Shown here piece by piece: positions 56,770 through 64,000 of a stretch of 64,000 bases of DNA; position 1 is the first letter of the stretch, and each line of letters opens with the position of its first letter. The notes beneath the pieces are model-generated. The model was not told the DNA's origin. It searched no databases and saw nothing but the letters and a program-made list of their open reading frames with translations. Both the position numbers and the translations under genes were made by a program. Source of the DNA: Rhizobium sophoriradicis (GTDB lineage: Bacteria > Pseudomonadota > Alphaproteobacteria > Rhizobiales > Rhizobiaceae); assembly GCF_003939025.1 (NCBI RefSeq), contig NZ_RQIH01000002.1, positions 310,001-374,000 on the forward strand. The letters run 5' to 3'.

Positions 56770-57070
56770 CGAATGCGCCCTCCTGGTCACAGCGTCGAAG
56801 CGCAATCTTTTAGTCGGGCTCGATGACAGTGATCTGACAATTGACGAGGTGTGGGGAATTCATCGGGAATGACGACGGAAGCCACGATCATAAGATTTAA
56901 ATATCAACAGCCTATACAATAATTCTAAGATTTCTATGGAGCTCCCGCGAGCTCTAACCCGAATTATCTGCGTCTTATCCATTCACACATGGAAGTTGAA
57001 GCAATATGCAACTTATGGAATGGTCGGTTCAAAGTCGTTTCCTCTCTTCATGCTCATCGCCTGGATAAGA
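56770..57070. other. Divergent region between lacI-type and M16 protease genes
   Basis: This 301-bp stretch is A/T-rich around 56885-56935 (for example CCTATACAATAATTC), where promoters are likely. A GAGCTC-CCGC-GAGCTC inverted repeat lies at 56939-56954. A reading frame continuous with the protease is open from 56936, but lacks a ribosome site and signal-peptide character. Confidence 0.4.
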
Positions 57071-59917
57071 ATGTCTCCCAAACAAATGGAATGCGCCGCC
57101 GCTTGGCGGTTTCTCGCGACGGTCTCCCTTGTCGCAATTTTTGCATCGCCGGCCCATGCCGACACGCCGTCCACCGCTTGGCCGCAAACGCAAAGCGACA
57201 TCCAAGCCGATTCCAATGTCCATTTCGGCGTGCTCGCCAATGGCATGCGCTTTGCAATCATGCGCAACGCCACGCCATCAGGACAGGCAGCGATCCGCTT
57301 TCGCATCGGCTCCGGCTCACTGGAGGAAAACGACGACCAGCAGGGCCTGGCGCATGTTCTCGAACATATGGCCTTCAAAGGTTCGACGCATGTCGCCGAA
57401 GGCGAAATGATCCGTATCCTGCAGCGCAAGGGCCTGGCCTTTGGACCGGACACCAACGCCCATACCTCTTATGACGAGACTGTCTATGCACTGGATTTGC
57501 CCGAGGTCGATCCAGAGACGCTATCCACGGGCCTGATGCTGATGCGAGAAACCGCGAGCGAGCTGACCCTCGATGCCGGCGCCCTCGATCGCGAGCGCCG
57601 CGTCATCCTGTCGGAAGAGCGGCTGCGCGATACGCCGCAGTACCGCGCGGGGCTCGCAATCCTGAATTCATTGCTCGCCGGCCGGCGCGTGACCATGCGC
57701 CCGCCGATCGGTAAAGCCGATATTATCAGCAATGCGCCTGTAGACCTCGTCCGCGATTACTACCGGGCCAATTACCGGCCCGATCGGGCAACGCTTATCG
57801 TGGTGGGCGATATCGACCCCGCTGCCATGGAAATCGAAATCCGGCAGCGCTTCGGCGACTGGAAAGCCATAGGACCTACGCCTGCAAGTCAGGATACTGG
57901 CGCGCTACAGGCGAAAGGCGAAAGCGCGGATGTCATCGTCGTTCCCGGCGGCATGACCAGCGTCCAGATCGCCTGGACGCGTCCTTATGACGCCGCACCC
58001 GACACCTTGGCCAAGCGCCGCACGCAGCTTATTGAAGATCTGGGCCTGATGGTGCTCAAACGCCGAGTCAGCACCATCGCCAGCAAGCCGGATGCGCCTT
58101 TCATCAGCGCGGGCGTCGGCTCCCAGGATCTCCTAGATTCCGCTCATGTCGTCCTGGTCACGGCGAATTCCGAACCGGACAAATGGCAGACGGCACTCGG
58201 GGCCATTGACCAGGAACAGCGTCGTATTCAACAGTTCGGCGTTGCCCAGGCTGAGATCGATCGCGAAATCCTCGAATATCGCTCAGCCCTGAAGGCTGCT
58301 GCCGCCGGAGCCACGACGCGCACGACCACCGATATCGCTTCGGCGCTGGCTGGCAGCGTCGATGACAATCAAGTCTTCACGTCGCCTGCCGACGACCTCT
58401 CGCTCTTTGAGAGGGTGACGAACGGCGTCACCGCGGCCGAGGTCAATAAGGCCCTGCAGCGTGCTTTCTCCGGCAATGGTCCGCAGATCGTGCTCCAGAC
58501 CGCCCAATCGCCGCAGGGCGGAGCCGACGCGCTCCGGCAGGTCTATCACGCTTCCAAGGCGATTGCCGTCTCGGCGCCCTCCAGTGCAGCCGATGTCGCC
58601 TGGCCCTACACCCATTTCGGCGCGCCGGGCGCTGTGGTCGAACGCCGCGCCGTCGAAGATCTCGGCCTGACCATGGTCCGCTTTTCCAACGGCGTACGGC
58701 TTACCGTCAAGCCGACCAAGCTGCGCGCCAATGAAGTGCTGGTGCGCGAGGATATCGGCCGGGGCCGGCTGGACTTGCCGCATGACCGTCCCCTCCCGAT
58801 CTGGGCATCGCCGGCGGTCGCGCTGTCCGGCGTGAAGGCCATGGACTACCAGGATATCCAGAAGGCGCTGACCGCCAACATCGTCGGCCTTGACGTCTCG
58901 GTAGGCGACAGCTCCTTCAAGTTCGACGGTCGCACGCGGACTGAGGATCTGGCGACGCAATTGCAGCTCATGACGGCATACACCTCCGATCCCGCATACC
59001 GCCCCGAGGCGTTCAGGCGGGTGCAGCAGGCCTTTTTGAGCGGCCTCGATCAGTATGAGGCCACCCCTGGCGGCGTTGTCAGCCGTAACCTCGGAGGTCT
59101 GGTCCACTCCGGCGATCCGCGCTGGACCTTTCCGGATCGCGCCCAGTTGTCCGCCGCCAGGCCGGACGATTTCGAGGCGCTGTTCCGGCCTGTGGTGTCT
59201 AATGGCCCGATCGATATCACCATCGTCGGCGACGTGACGGTGGACGACGCCATCCGGCTGACAGCTGAAACCTTTGGCGCTTTGCTGCCACGCCCGGAGG
59301 CGGCGCCGAGTAATGATTGGGGTAACGTGCGTTTTCCGGCGGCCACTGAGAAGCCCGTTCTGCAGACCCATAACGGAAGGGCAGATAGCGCCGCCGCCGT
59401 CGTCGGAGTTCCCGTCGGCGATTTGCTCTCCGATCTCCCGCGCTCCTTCACCGCCAATGTTGCCACCCAGATTTTCCAGAATAGGCTGACCGACCAGTTT
59501 CGTATTGCAGAAGGAGCAAGCTACGCGCTGGACGGCGACGTTAATCTGTCGAGGGAAATTCCCGGCTATGGCTACGCCTATTTCTACGTCGAGACGGATC
59601 CGACAAAGCTCGCGCGCTTCTATGCACTTGTCGACGAGATCGCCAACGATCTCGGGTCGCATGATGTTTCTGCCGACGAGCTCGCACGCGCTCGCGAACC
59701 CATCATCGAGACACTGAAACACCAGCGGCAGGGCAACGAGTACTGGATTGAATATCTGCGCGGCGCCCAGACGGATCCGCGTCGTTTGGACCGCATACGC
59801 AGCAATCTCAGCGGCTACAACGAGGTTACGGCCGCAAATATCCGCGAATTCGCCACAACCTATTTCCGCCCGGAAAAATTCTGGAAGTTCGAAGTGCTGC
59901 CGGCGGCCGTAAGGTAG
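57071..59917 (+). CDS. M16 family zinc metalloprotease, secreted, two-domain
   Basis: A protein of about 948 residues with a signal peptide (RFLATVSLVAIFASPAHA). The inverted zinc motif HVLEH is at residues 95-99 (HxxEH), with Glu175 (ALDRERRVIL) 76 residues after the last histidine as third ligand. The second half repeats the M16 fold without the motif, giving a fused active/inactive pair like PqqL or pitrilysin. It should degrade peptides in the periplasm. Start is uncertain: ATG 57071 follows GGATAAG and gives a normal signal sequence; ATGs at 57050 and 57086 are alternatives. No partner gene adjoins it. Confidence 0.88.
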   Translation: MSPKQMECAAAWRFLATVSLVAIFASPAHADTPSTAWPQTQSDIQADSNVHFGVLANGMRFAIMRNATPSGQAAIRFRIGSGSLEENDDQQGLAHVLEHMAFKGSTHVAEGEMIRILQRKGLAFGPDTNAHTSYDETVYALDLPEVDPETLSTGLMLMRETASELTLDAGALDRERRVILSEERLRDTPQYRAGLAILNSLLAGRRVTMRPPIGKADIISNAPVDLVRDYYRANYRPDRATLIVVGDIDPAAMEIEIRQRFGDWKAIGPTPASQDTGALQAKGESADVIVVPGGMTSVQIAWTRPYDAAPDTLAKRRTQLIEDLGLMVLKRRVSTIASKPDAPFISAGVGSQDLLDSAHVVLVTANSEPDKWQTALGAIDQEQRRIQQFGVAQAEIDREILEYRSALKAAAAGATTRTTTDIASALAGSVDDNQVFTSPADDLSLFERVTNGVTAAEVNKALQRAFSGNGPQIVLQTAQSPQGGADALRQVYHASKAIAVSAPSSAADVAWPYTHFGAPGAVVERRAVEDLGLTMVRFSNGVRLTVKPTKLRANEVLVREDIGRGRLDLPHDRPLPIWASPAVALSGVKAMDYQDIQKALTANIVGLDVSVGDSSFKFDGRTRTEDLATQLQLMTAYTSDPAYRPEAFRRVQQAFLSGLDQYEATPGGVVSRNLGGLVHSGDPRWTFPDRAQLSAARPDDFEALFRPVVSNGPIDITIVGDVTVDDAIRLTAETFGALLPRPEAAPSNDWGNVRFPAATEKPVLQTHNGRADSAAAVVGVPVGDLLSDLPRSFTANVATQIFQNRLTDQFRIAEGASYALDGDVNLSREIPGYGYAYFYVETDPTKLARFYALVDEIANDLGSHDVSADELARAREPIIETLKHQRQGNEYWIEYLRGAQTDPRRLDRIRSNLSGYNEVTAANIREFATTYFRPEKFWKFEVLPAAVR

Positions 59918-59989
59918 TTTCTCGAACCGAAGCCCCTTAAATTGGACGGTGTTGGGGAGGAGACACCGTCCCGGCCGTTGAGCAACAAC

Positions 59990-60670
59990 TCAGGCGCGGC
60001 GTTTGACCACCCGCATGTTCATCTCCGAGCGAAGCGTGAAGCCTTGCGCCTTGTAGAGGGAAATGGCGGAGGTGTTCCCGGCATAGACATGCAGATAGGC
60101 CGTGTCGCCGTTAGCAGCGATTTCGCCGGCAACGAAGCGGAACAGCAGGGTGCCGAGGCCACGCCCTTGGAAGTCGGGATGGGTGCAAAGGCCACTCAGC
60201 TCGATGAAACCGGTCTGCCGCATACGCTGCCCGGCCATCGCCACCACACGGCCTTCATGCCTGATCCCCCAGAAGCTGCCCAGGCTCTGAGCGCGCAGGG
60301 TGAACGGCCCGGGTCTGGTCAAGCTCGCCAGATCAAGCATGTCGGCGGCGTCGGCCTCGGTCAGCGGCTGAATGCGGGAATCCGAAATCCTCTCATGAGG
60401 CCGCTCGGCAACCATCTGGGTCACCGGCGCCTCCATGACGACGGCAAGACCCGCTGGAATCGCGATCGGCCCGGCCTCGACGAGAAACATCTTCTCTTCC
60501 GCTGACGGCAGATTCTCCAAGGCATCGAGGCTCTCAAGGCTATCGTCGGCAGAGGCCGCGAAGGGAACGATGGAGGGTGGGTATCGCCGTGCGTAGCTGT
60601 TGCCTTCGGCAAGAGCGGCATGCGCGGTTTTGAGCGCGCTCCAGATCGGCCGGTCAAGCACGTGATTCAT
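59990..60670 (-). CDS. GNAT family N-acetyltransferase (FR47-like)
   Basis: A 226-residue protein whose C-terminal half is a GNAT domain: ELSGLCTHPDFQGRGLGTLL is motif A (Q-G-R-G-L-G) and VYAGNTSAISLYKAQGFTLR is motif B. The N-terminal 100 residues are less conserved. Start at ATG 60670 behind GGGAGAG. It follows the MarR gene by 13 bp, so the two form an operon; acetylation of a toxic compound or signal recognised by the regulator is a reasonable guess. Confidence 0.85.
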   Translation of the reverse strand: MNHVLDRPIWSALKTAHAALAEGNSYARRYPPSIVPFAASADDSLESLDALENLPSAEEKMFLVEAGPIAIPAGLAVVMEAPVTQMVAERPHERISDSRIQPLTEADAADMLDLASLTRPGPFTLRAQSLGSFWGIRHEGRVVAMAGQRMRQTGFIELSGLCTHPDFQGRGLGTLLFRFVAGEIAANGDTAYLHVYAGNTSAISLYKAQGFTLRSEMNMRVVKRRA

Positions 60671-60683
60671 CGTCTTTCTCTCC

Positions 60684-61190
60684 CTATTGCGCGGTGGAAA
60701 GGGCGTGCGGGCCTGCAACCGTGCTCCGTCGTATGAGCGGCAGTGCCGCCAGCCCGTCCTCGATGGCAGCGAGTTGCTCGAGGATCGGTCCGTCGAGGTC
60801 GCCGCAGAGATCCGCAACCGCAGCCGCAACGCACGGCCAGATGGTTGCCTTCGAATGATCGACGAGTTCCTGTCCTTTGTCGGATAGCGACACCAATCTG
60901 CGGCGCTGATCGTCCGGCGCCGACTGCATATCGACGAAGCCGAGTTCGAGAAGCTGCCCGATGGTCCGCGTCACGCCGGGCTGGGTGATGCCCACCGCCT
61001 GCGCAAGCTCGCCGATCGTCAGCGGCCCGGCCCGGTCGATCGCTGCGAGGAACGGATACTGACCTGCCTGGATGCCGACGCCGGCCTCGTCGATGACCTG
61101 CTGCGTATCGGCCTGCAGTCTCTCGCCGATGCGACGCAACCGGCTGCCCAGGCACAAAAAGCCAAGTGTTCGCACCACATCTTCGACCAT
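60684..61190 (-). CDS. MarR-family regulator
   Basis: A 168-residue winged-helix protein: TIGELAQAVGITQPGVTRTIGQL is the DNA-recognition segment and SAPDDQRRRLVSLSDKGQELV is the wing, both typical of MarR. An 18-bp palindrome 26 bp before the start is a likely autoregulatory site. Upstream on the same strand is an MFS transporter and downstream a GNAT gene, a common small-molecule response arrangement. Confidence 0.88.
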   Translation of the reverse strand: MVEDVVRTLGFLCLGSRLRRIGERLQADTQQVIDEAGVGIQAGQYPFLAAIDRAGPLTIGELAQAVGITQPGVTRTIGQLLELGFVDMQSAPDDQRRRLVSLSDKGQELVDHSKATIWPCVAAAVADLCGDLDGPILEQLAAIEDGLAALPLIRRSTVAGPHALSTAQ

Positions 61191-61216
61191 TCAATCTCTC
61201 CAATTGCATTGAATGT

Positions 61217-61234
61217 TATATAACACGTTATATA
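61217..61234. promoter_or_regulatory. Palindromic operator candidate upstream of marR-type gene
   Basis: TATATAAC-AC-GTTATATA, perfect 8-bp arms with a 2-base spacer, lies 26 bp upstream of the MarR start codon. Size and A/T-rich symmetry fit MarR operators. No comparable perfect site was noticed before the MFS gene. Confidence 0.7.
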
Positions 61235-61304
61235 TTTGCAACGCGAAATTCAAGAGTAGGTATCTAGCGGCCGGAGGGGACTTATCGAAAGCACGCGAGG
61301 TCCT

Positions 61305-62474
61305 TCATTGGTCACGCCGCCTCGCGGCCAACAGAGAAATCGCCAGGACACAACTGAGTAGGGCGAGGGACGACGGCAGCCCCTGGTGCCCGACCAGTTG
61401 CATTGCCAATCCGGCCGCGGGCGAGCCCGCCATGCCGCCGATGCCCCATGCGAAGGCGAAGGCCGCATTGCCGGCAATCAGGGCTTGACCGCTGAAACGC
61501 TCGCCGAGTTGGATCAGCGACATGGTGTAGAGCCCGAACGAGACGCCGCCCCAGATGAAAACGAGCGGCCAGATGAGCCAGGTGGTGAAGGTTGACGCCA
61601 GCAGCAGGCAGCCGGAAAGACAAGTGAGGACGCAGAACAACATGGTCCGCGTCGCGCCGAACCGTTCCGCCACGCGCCCGAGCAGGATCTGCAGCACGGC
61701 ATTGCCGGCAACGAAACAGGTGATAAGCGAAGCGATGCGGCTTTCAGTGCTGCCGAGTGCCGCGCCATAGACGGCAAGCAGGGAGAGCAGGATCTGCTCG
61801 AAGGCGGCGGCGGTGAAAACCGCAAACAGCAGCAGCGGCGCCCGCGCAAGGAAGCCGCCGACCGATATTGCCTCGCCTTCGCCGGGCATGTCAGGCAGGC
61901 GGAGGGCAACAACAAGCACGATCAGGCCGCAGCCAAGGAAGGCCCCAATGCCGATCAGGAAGGGTGCCCAGCCTTCCGTGCCACTGAGGCCGAGCGAGAG
62001 CGGACCGACGGCAAAGCCGGCCGAAACGATCGATGAATAGAGGCCCATGATGCGGCCCCGGCGCGACGCCGGCGTGATCGCGATCAGCCAGGTCTCGCTG
62101 ATGACATAGAGTGGATTGGCAAAGAAGCCGAGCAGGAAACGCAGCGGCATCCAGGCCCAGACGTCCTGCCGCCCGGCTATTGCAATAAGGGTGAAGGCGG
62201 CCAGGATCGAACAGAGGGTTGCAAGCCGCGCTGCGCCCACCCGCCGCGAGAGCGCTGGAATTACGGGTGCCGATATGATGAAGCCCAGGGGCGTCATCGC
62301 CGCCGACAGACCGATCAGACCAGAGGCCGTTCCTTGGCGCTCCAGGATGAAGCTCAGCAGCGGATAGGTTAGCCCTTGCGCCACGGCAAACACCGTGACC
62401 GTCGCTATGATGCCTGCCATCGCGGCCCCGCGGATCCGATCGTCTTGCTGTGCTGTCGTGCTTGCGGCAGTCAT
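61305..62474 (-). CDS. MFS transporter
   Basis: A 389-residue major facilitator with about twelve hydrophobic segments. The loop 2-3 basic motif is present in the form SRRVGAARL, and a second-half counterpart GRVAERFGATR follows. The N-terminal AVAQGLTYPLLSFILERQG resembles the YcaD/sugar-efflux type branch. Start at ATG 62474 after GAGGAG. Export of a toxic or signalling compound is likely in view of the nearby MarR gene; the substrate cannot be told. Confidence 0.85.
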   Translation of the reverse strand: MTAASTTAQQDDRIRGAAMAGIIATVTVFAVAQGLTYPLLSFILERQGTASGLIGLSAAMTPLGFIISAPVIPALSRRVGAARLATLCSILAAFTLIAIAGRQDVWAWMPLRFLLGFFANPLYVISETWLIAITPASRRGRIMGLYSSIVSAGFAVGPLSLGLSGTEGWAPFLIGIGAFLGCGLIVLVVALRLPDMPGEGEAISVGGFLARAPLLLFAVFTAAAFEQILLSLLAVYGAALGSTESRIASLITCFVAGNAVLQILLGRVAERFGATRTMLFCVLTCLSGCLLLASTFTTWLIWPLVFIWGGVSFGLYTMSLIQLGERFSGQALIAGNAAFAFAWGIGGMAGSPAAGLAMQLVGHQGLPSSLALLSCVLAISLLAARRRDQ

Positions 62475-62551
62475 GCAGATCTCCTCGTCAGTCGGCATAG
62501 GTGAGGGGGCAGAAGCCCCGCCCGAAAGAGGATAAATTCTGCGGAATAGAA

Positions 62552-62575
62552 GGAGCGGCGTAATTAAGCCGCTCC
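62552..62575. promoter_or_regulatory. 24-bp near-perfect palindrome in divergent promoter region
   Basis: Perfect 8-bp arms GGAGCGGC and GCCGCTCC surround a TAATTA centre; only one pair of 12 breaks the two-fold symmetry. It lies 43 bp before the winged-helix gene and 77 bp before the divergent MFS gene, so one bound regulator could control both. An RNA hairpin role is less likely because of the divergent position. Confidence 0.6.
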
Positions 62576-62618
62576 AAAAAGTTCTCAAAAACTTCCAAAC
62601 GGACTATAGATCCGCTCT

Positions 62619-64000
62619 ATGCAGGGATTGCGCTTTGCCTTTGGTCCGTTCGTGCTTGATCCGGAGGCGGGAACGCTCCTTCGGAATGATGAACCCGTTG
62701 CCATTGGTCATCGCGGGTTGAAGCTGCTTGCGGCGCTCGTCGGGCGATCCGGCGAAATCCTTGCCAAGGCCGAACTGATGGACGCGGCTTGGCCGGGCAT
62801 GGCGGTCGAGGAGGGCAACCTCACCGTCCAGATCGCGCAGCTGCGCAAGCTGCTCGGCCCCGCTGCCGACGGCGGCGAATGGATTGCAACGGTTCCGCGC
62901 GTCGGCTACCGCTTCACGGGTGCCATGCAGCGGCTGAGCGGCGTGAAGCGAAAGACCTTGCCGCTGCCTGCCAAACCATCGATCGCCGTGCTGCCCTTCC
63001 TGAACATCGGCAACGATCCCGAACAGGAATTTTTCGTGGACGGGCTGACCGAGGACCTGATTACCGACCTTTCGAGAATGCCGGGTCTGTTCGTCATCGC
63101 CCGCAACTCGGCCTTCGCCTATAAGGTCAGGGCGGTTGACGTACGGGAGATCGCCGAGGAGCTCGGCGTACGCTACCTGCTGGAGGGCAGCGCGAGGCGC
63201 GCCGCGGGGCGCGTGCGCGTCAACGCCAAGCTGGTCGACACCCTCAGCGGCACTCATTTGTGGGCGGAACGCTTCGATCGCAGCATGGACGATATTTTCG
63301 TCGTTCAGGACGAGGTCACCGCCAGAATCGTCGAGGCGTTGCTCGGCCGACTGCGCACCCCGCCGCCGCGCCATCGGCCCAGAAGTCTTGAGGCCTACGA
63401 TCTCTGCGTGCGGGCGCGCAAGCTGATGGATGATTCCCCGCAGGCGGCTGAGGAGGCGCATCTGATGCTGACCCGCGCAGTCGCTCTCGACCCCGACTAT
63501 GCCGAGGCCTATCGCTGGTTGGCCATGAACCACTGGATGGGGTGGGTTCATAGTGGCGGGCCGACGGAAGCGACCCGCAGCATCGCCTTAAACTTAGCGC
63601 GCAAGGCCGTTGCGATCGACCCCAACGATGCCGGCTGCCGCTGGGTGCTGGCCTACCTTCTTGCCTATGAACGCGATTTTGCCGCGGCGGATGCGGAGTT
63701 CGCCAAGGCGATCGAACTTGACCCGAACGAGGCCGATACCTTTGCGGCATTATCCGACGTTACCGTTCTAGCAGGGCGGGTCGAGGAGGGGCTTGAGCAG
63801 ATTCGCAAGGCGTTCCGGCTGAACCCGTTTCCGGCAAGCTGGTATTATCTGACGCTCGGCCAGGCACAATATGCGGCCGGGCAATATGCGGCCGCCGTCG
63901 AGACGTTGCGCCGCGACGAGACGTATCGCACAAGCTCGCGCCGTTTCCTGGCGGCAAGCCTTGCTCAGCTCGGCCGGCTCGACGAGGCGCAGGCGGAGAC
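62619..64000 (+). CDS. Winged-helix / TolB-like / TPR regulatory protein, 3' end cut by window
   Basis: The frame is open from ATG 62619 to the window end (460 codons and more). Residues 1-100 form an OmpR/PhoB-type winged helix (RFAFGPFVLDPEAGTLLRND; VPRVGYRFTG) without a receiver domain. Residues about 115-240 match the TolB-like N-terminal domain (SIAVLPFLNIGNDPEQEFFV, then DGLTEDLITDLSRMPGLFVI), and TPR-type repeats follow (AVALDPDYAEAYRWLAM; AIELDPNEADTFAALSDV). Proteins of this layout are often labelled adenylate cyclase-like, but no cyclase domain is seen. No membrane segment precedes the TolB part. Confidence 0.85.
   Translation, partial: MQGLRFAFGPFVLDPEAGTLLRNDEPVAIGHRGLKLLAALVGRSGEILAKAELMDAAWPGMAVEEGNLTVQIAQLRKLLGPAADGGEWIATVPRVGYRFTGAMQRLSGVKRKTLPLPAKPSIAVLPFLNIGNDPEQEFFVDGLTEDLITDLSRMPGLFVIARNSAFAYKVRAVDVREIAEELGVRYLLEGSARRAAGRVRVNAKLVDTLSGTHLWAERFDRSMDDIFVVQDEVTARIVEALLGRLRTPPPRHRPRSLEAYDLCVRARKLMDDSPQAAEEAHLMLTRAVALDPDYAEAYRWLAMNHWMGWVHSGGPTEATRSIALNLARKAVAIDPNDAGCRWVLAYLLAYERDFAAADAEFAKAIELDPNEADTFAALSDVTVLAGRVEEGLEQIRKAFRLNPFPASWYYLTLGQAQYAAGQYAAAVETLRRDETYRTSSRRFLAASLAQLGRLDEAQAE

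Overview
The window is chromosomal DNA of an alphaproteobacterium of the Rhizobiaceae, most probably Rhizobium itself (R. etli / R. leguminosarum type). I base this on the GC-rich coding style, a bacterial phosphatidylcholine synthase (pcs), a glnB-glnA pair behind a sigma-54 type promoter, an alphaproteobacterial SOS box (direct-repeat GTTC type) between uvrA and ssb, RIME-like intergenic palindromes, and the uvrA-ssb-marC-gyrA-coaD-ppi-ppi-queA-tgt gene order. No tRNA, rRNA, CRISPR array, insertion sequence or prophage was seen. Identifications come from reading the translated proteins; no database search was run.

Layout. 1-3.2 kb: end of a GntR regulator, fpr (ferredoxin-NADP reductase, minus strand), pcs and a quinone oxidoreductase. 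3.3-8 kb: a complete BMP-family (nucleoside-type) ABC importer, ATPase-permease-permease-binding protein, closed by a strong terminator. 8.1-13.5 kb: a YtfQ/YtfR/YtfT/YjfF-type sugar importer with its own FadR-type GntR regulator at the 3' end. 13.6-17.8 kb: glmU, glmS (UDP-GlcNAc supply) and a DUF502 membrane protein. 17.9-24.4 kb: recG (minus), sdhE, mfd and an OsmC protein. 24.4-28.5 kb: a FrnE/DsbA-like oxidoreductase behind an orphan YejA-like peptide-binding protein, an IalB-like secreted protein, a RIME-like element and hspQ. 28.7-33.6 kb: glnA and glnB, the bifunctional NAD(P)HX repair enzyme, a DUF72 protein and a GNAT protein. 33.6-46.1 kb: the housekeeping block uvrA, ssb, marC, gyrA, three very small membrane-protein genes, coaD, two cyclophilins, queA and tgt. 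46.1-50.5 kb: a lower-GC acyltransferase gene, a DUF4864 secreted protein, an extra beta-ketoacyl synthase behind an HxlR regulator, and two small hypothetical genes. 50.6-56.8 kb: an operon joining a GpdQ-like metallophosphoesterase to a Ugp/MalK-type ABC importer, with a LacI regulator opposite. 57-64 kb: a large M16 metalloprotease, a GNAT/MarR/MFS group, and a winged-helix/TolB-like/TPR regulator cut by the window end.

The points most worth a second look are: three consecutive 44-61 residue membrane proteins with good ribosome binding sites between gyrA and coaD; the phosphodiesterase-ABC operon, which may import and hydrolyse phosphodiesters; loss of zinc-ligand cysteines to serine in both Tgt and UvrA; a 24-bp near-perfect palindrome in the last divergent promoter region and further palindromes at hspQ, marR and hxlR; the glnB sigma-54 promoter; and tandem hairpins between the sugar-binding protein gene and its ATPase. 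I did not find an obvious new defence or mobile system.
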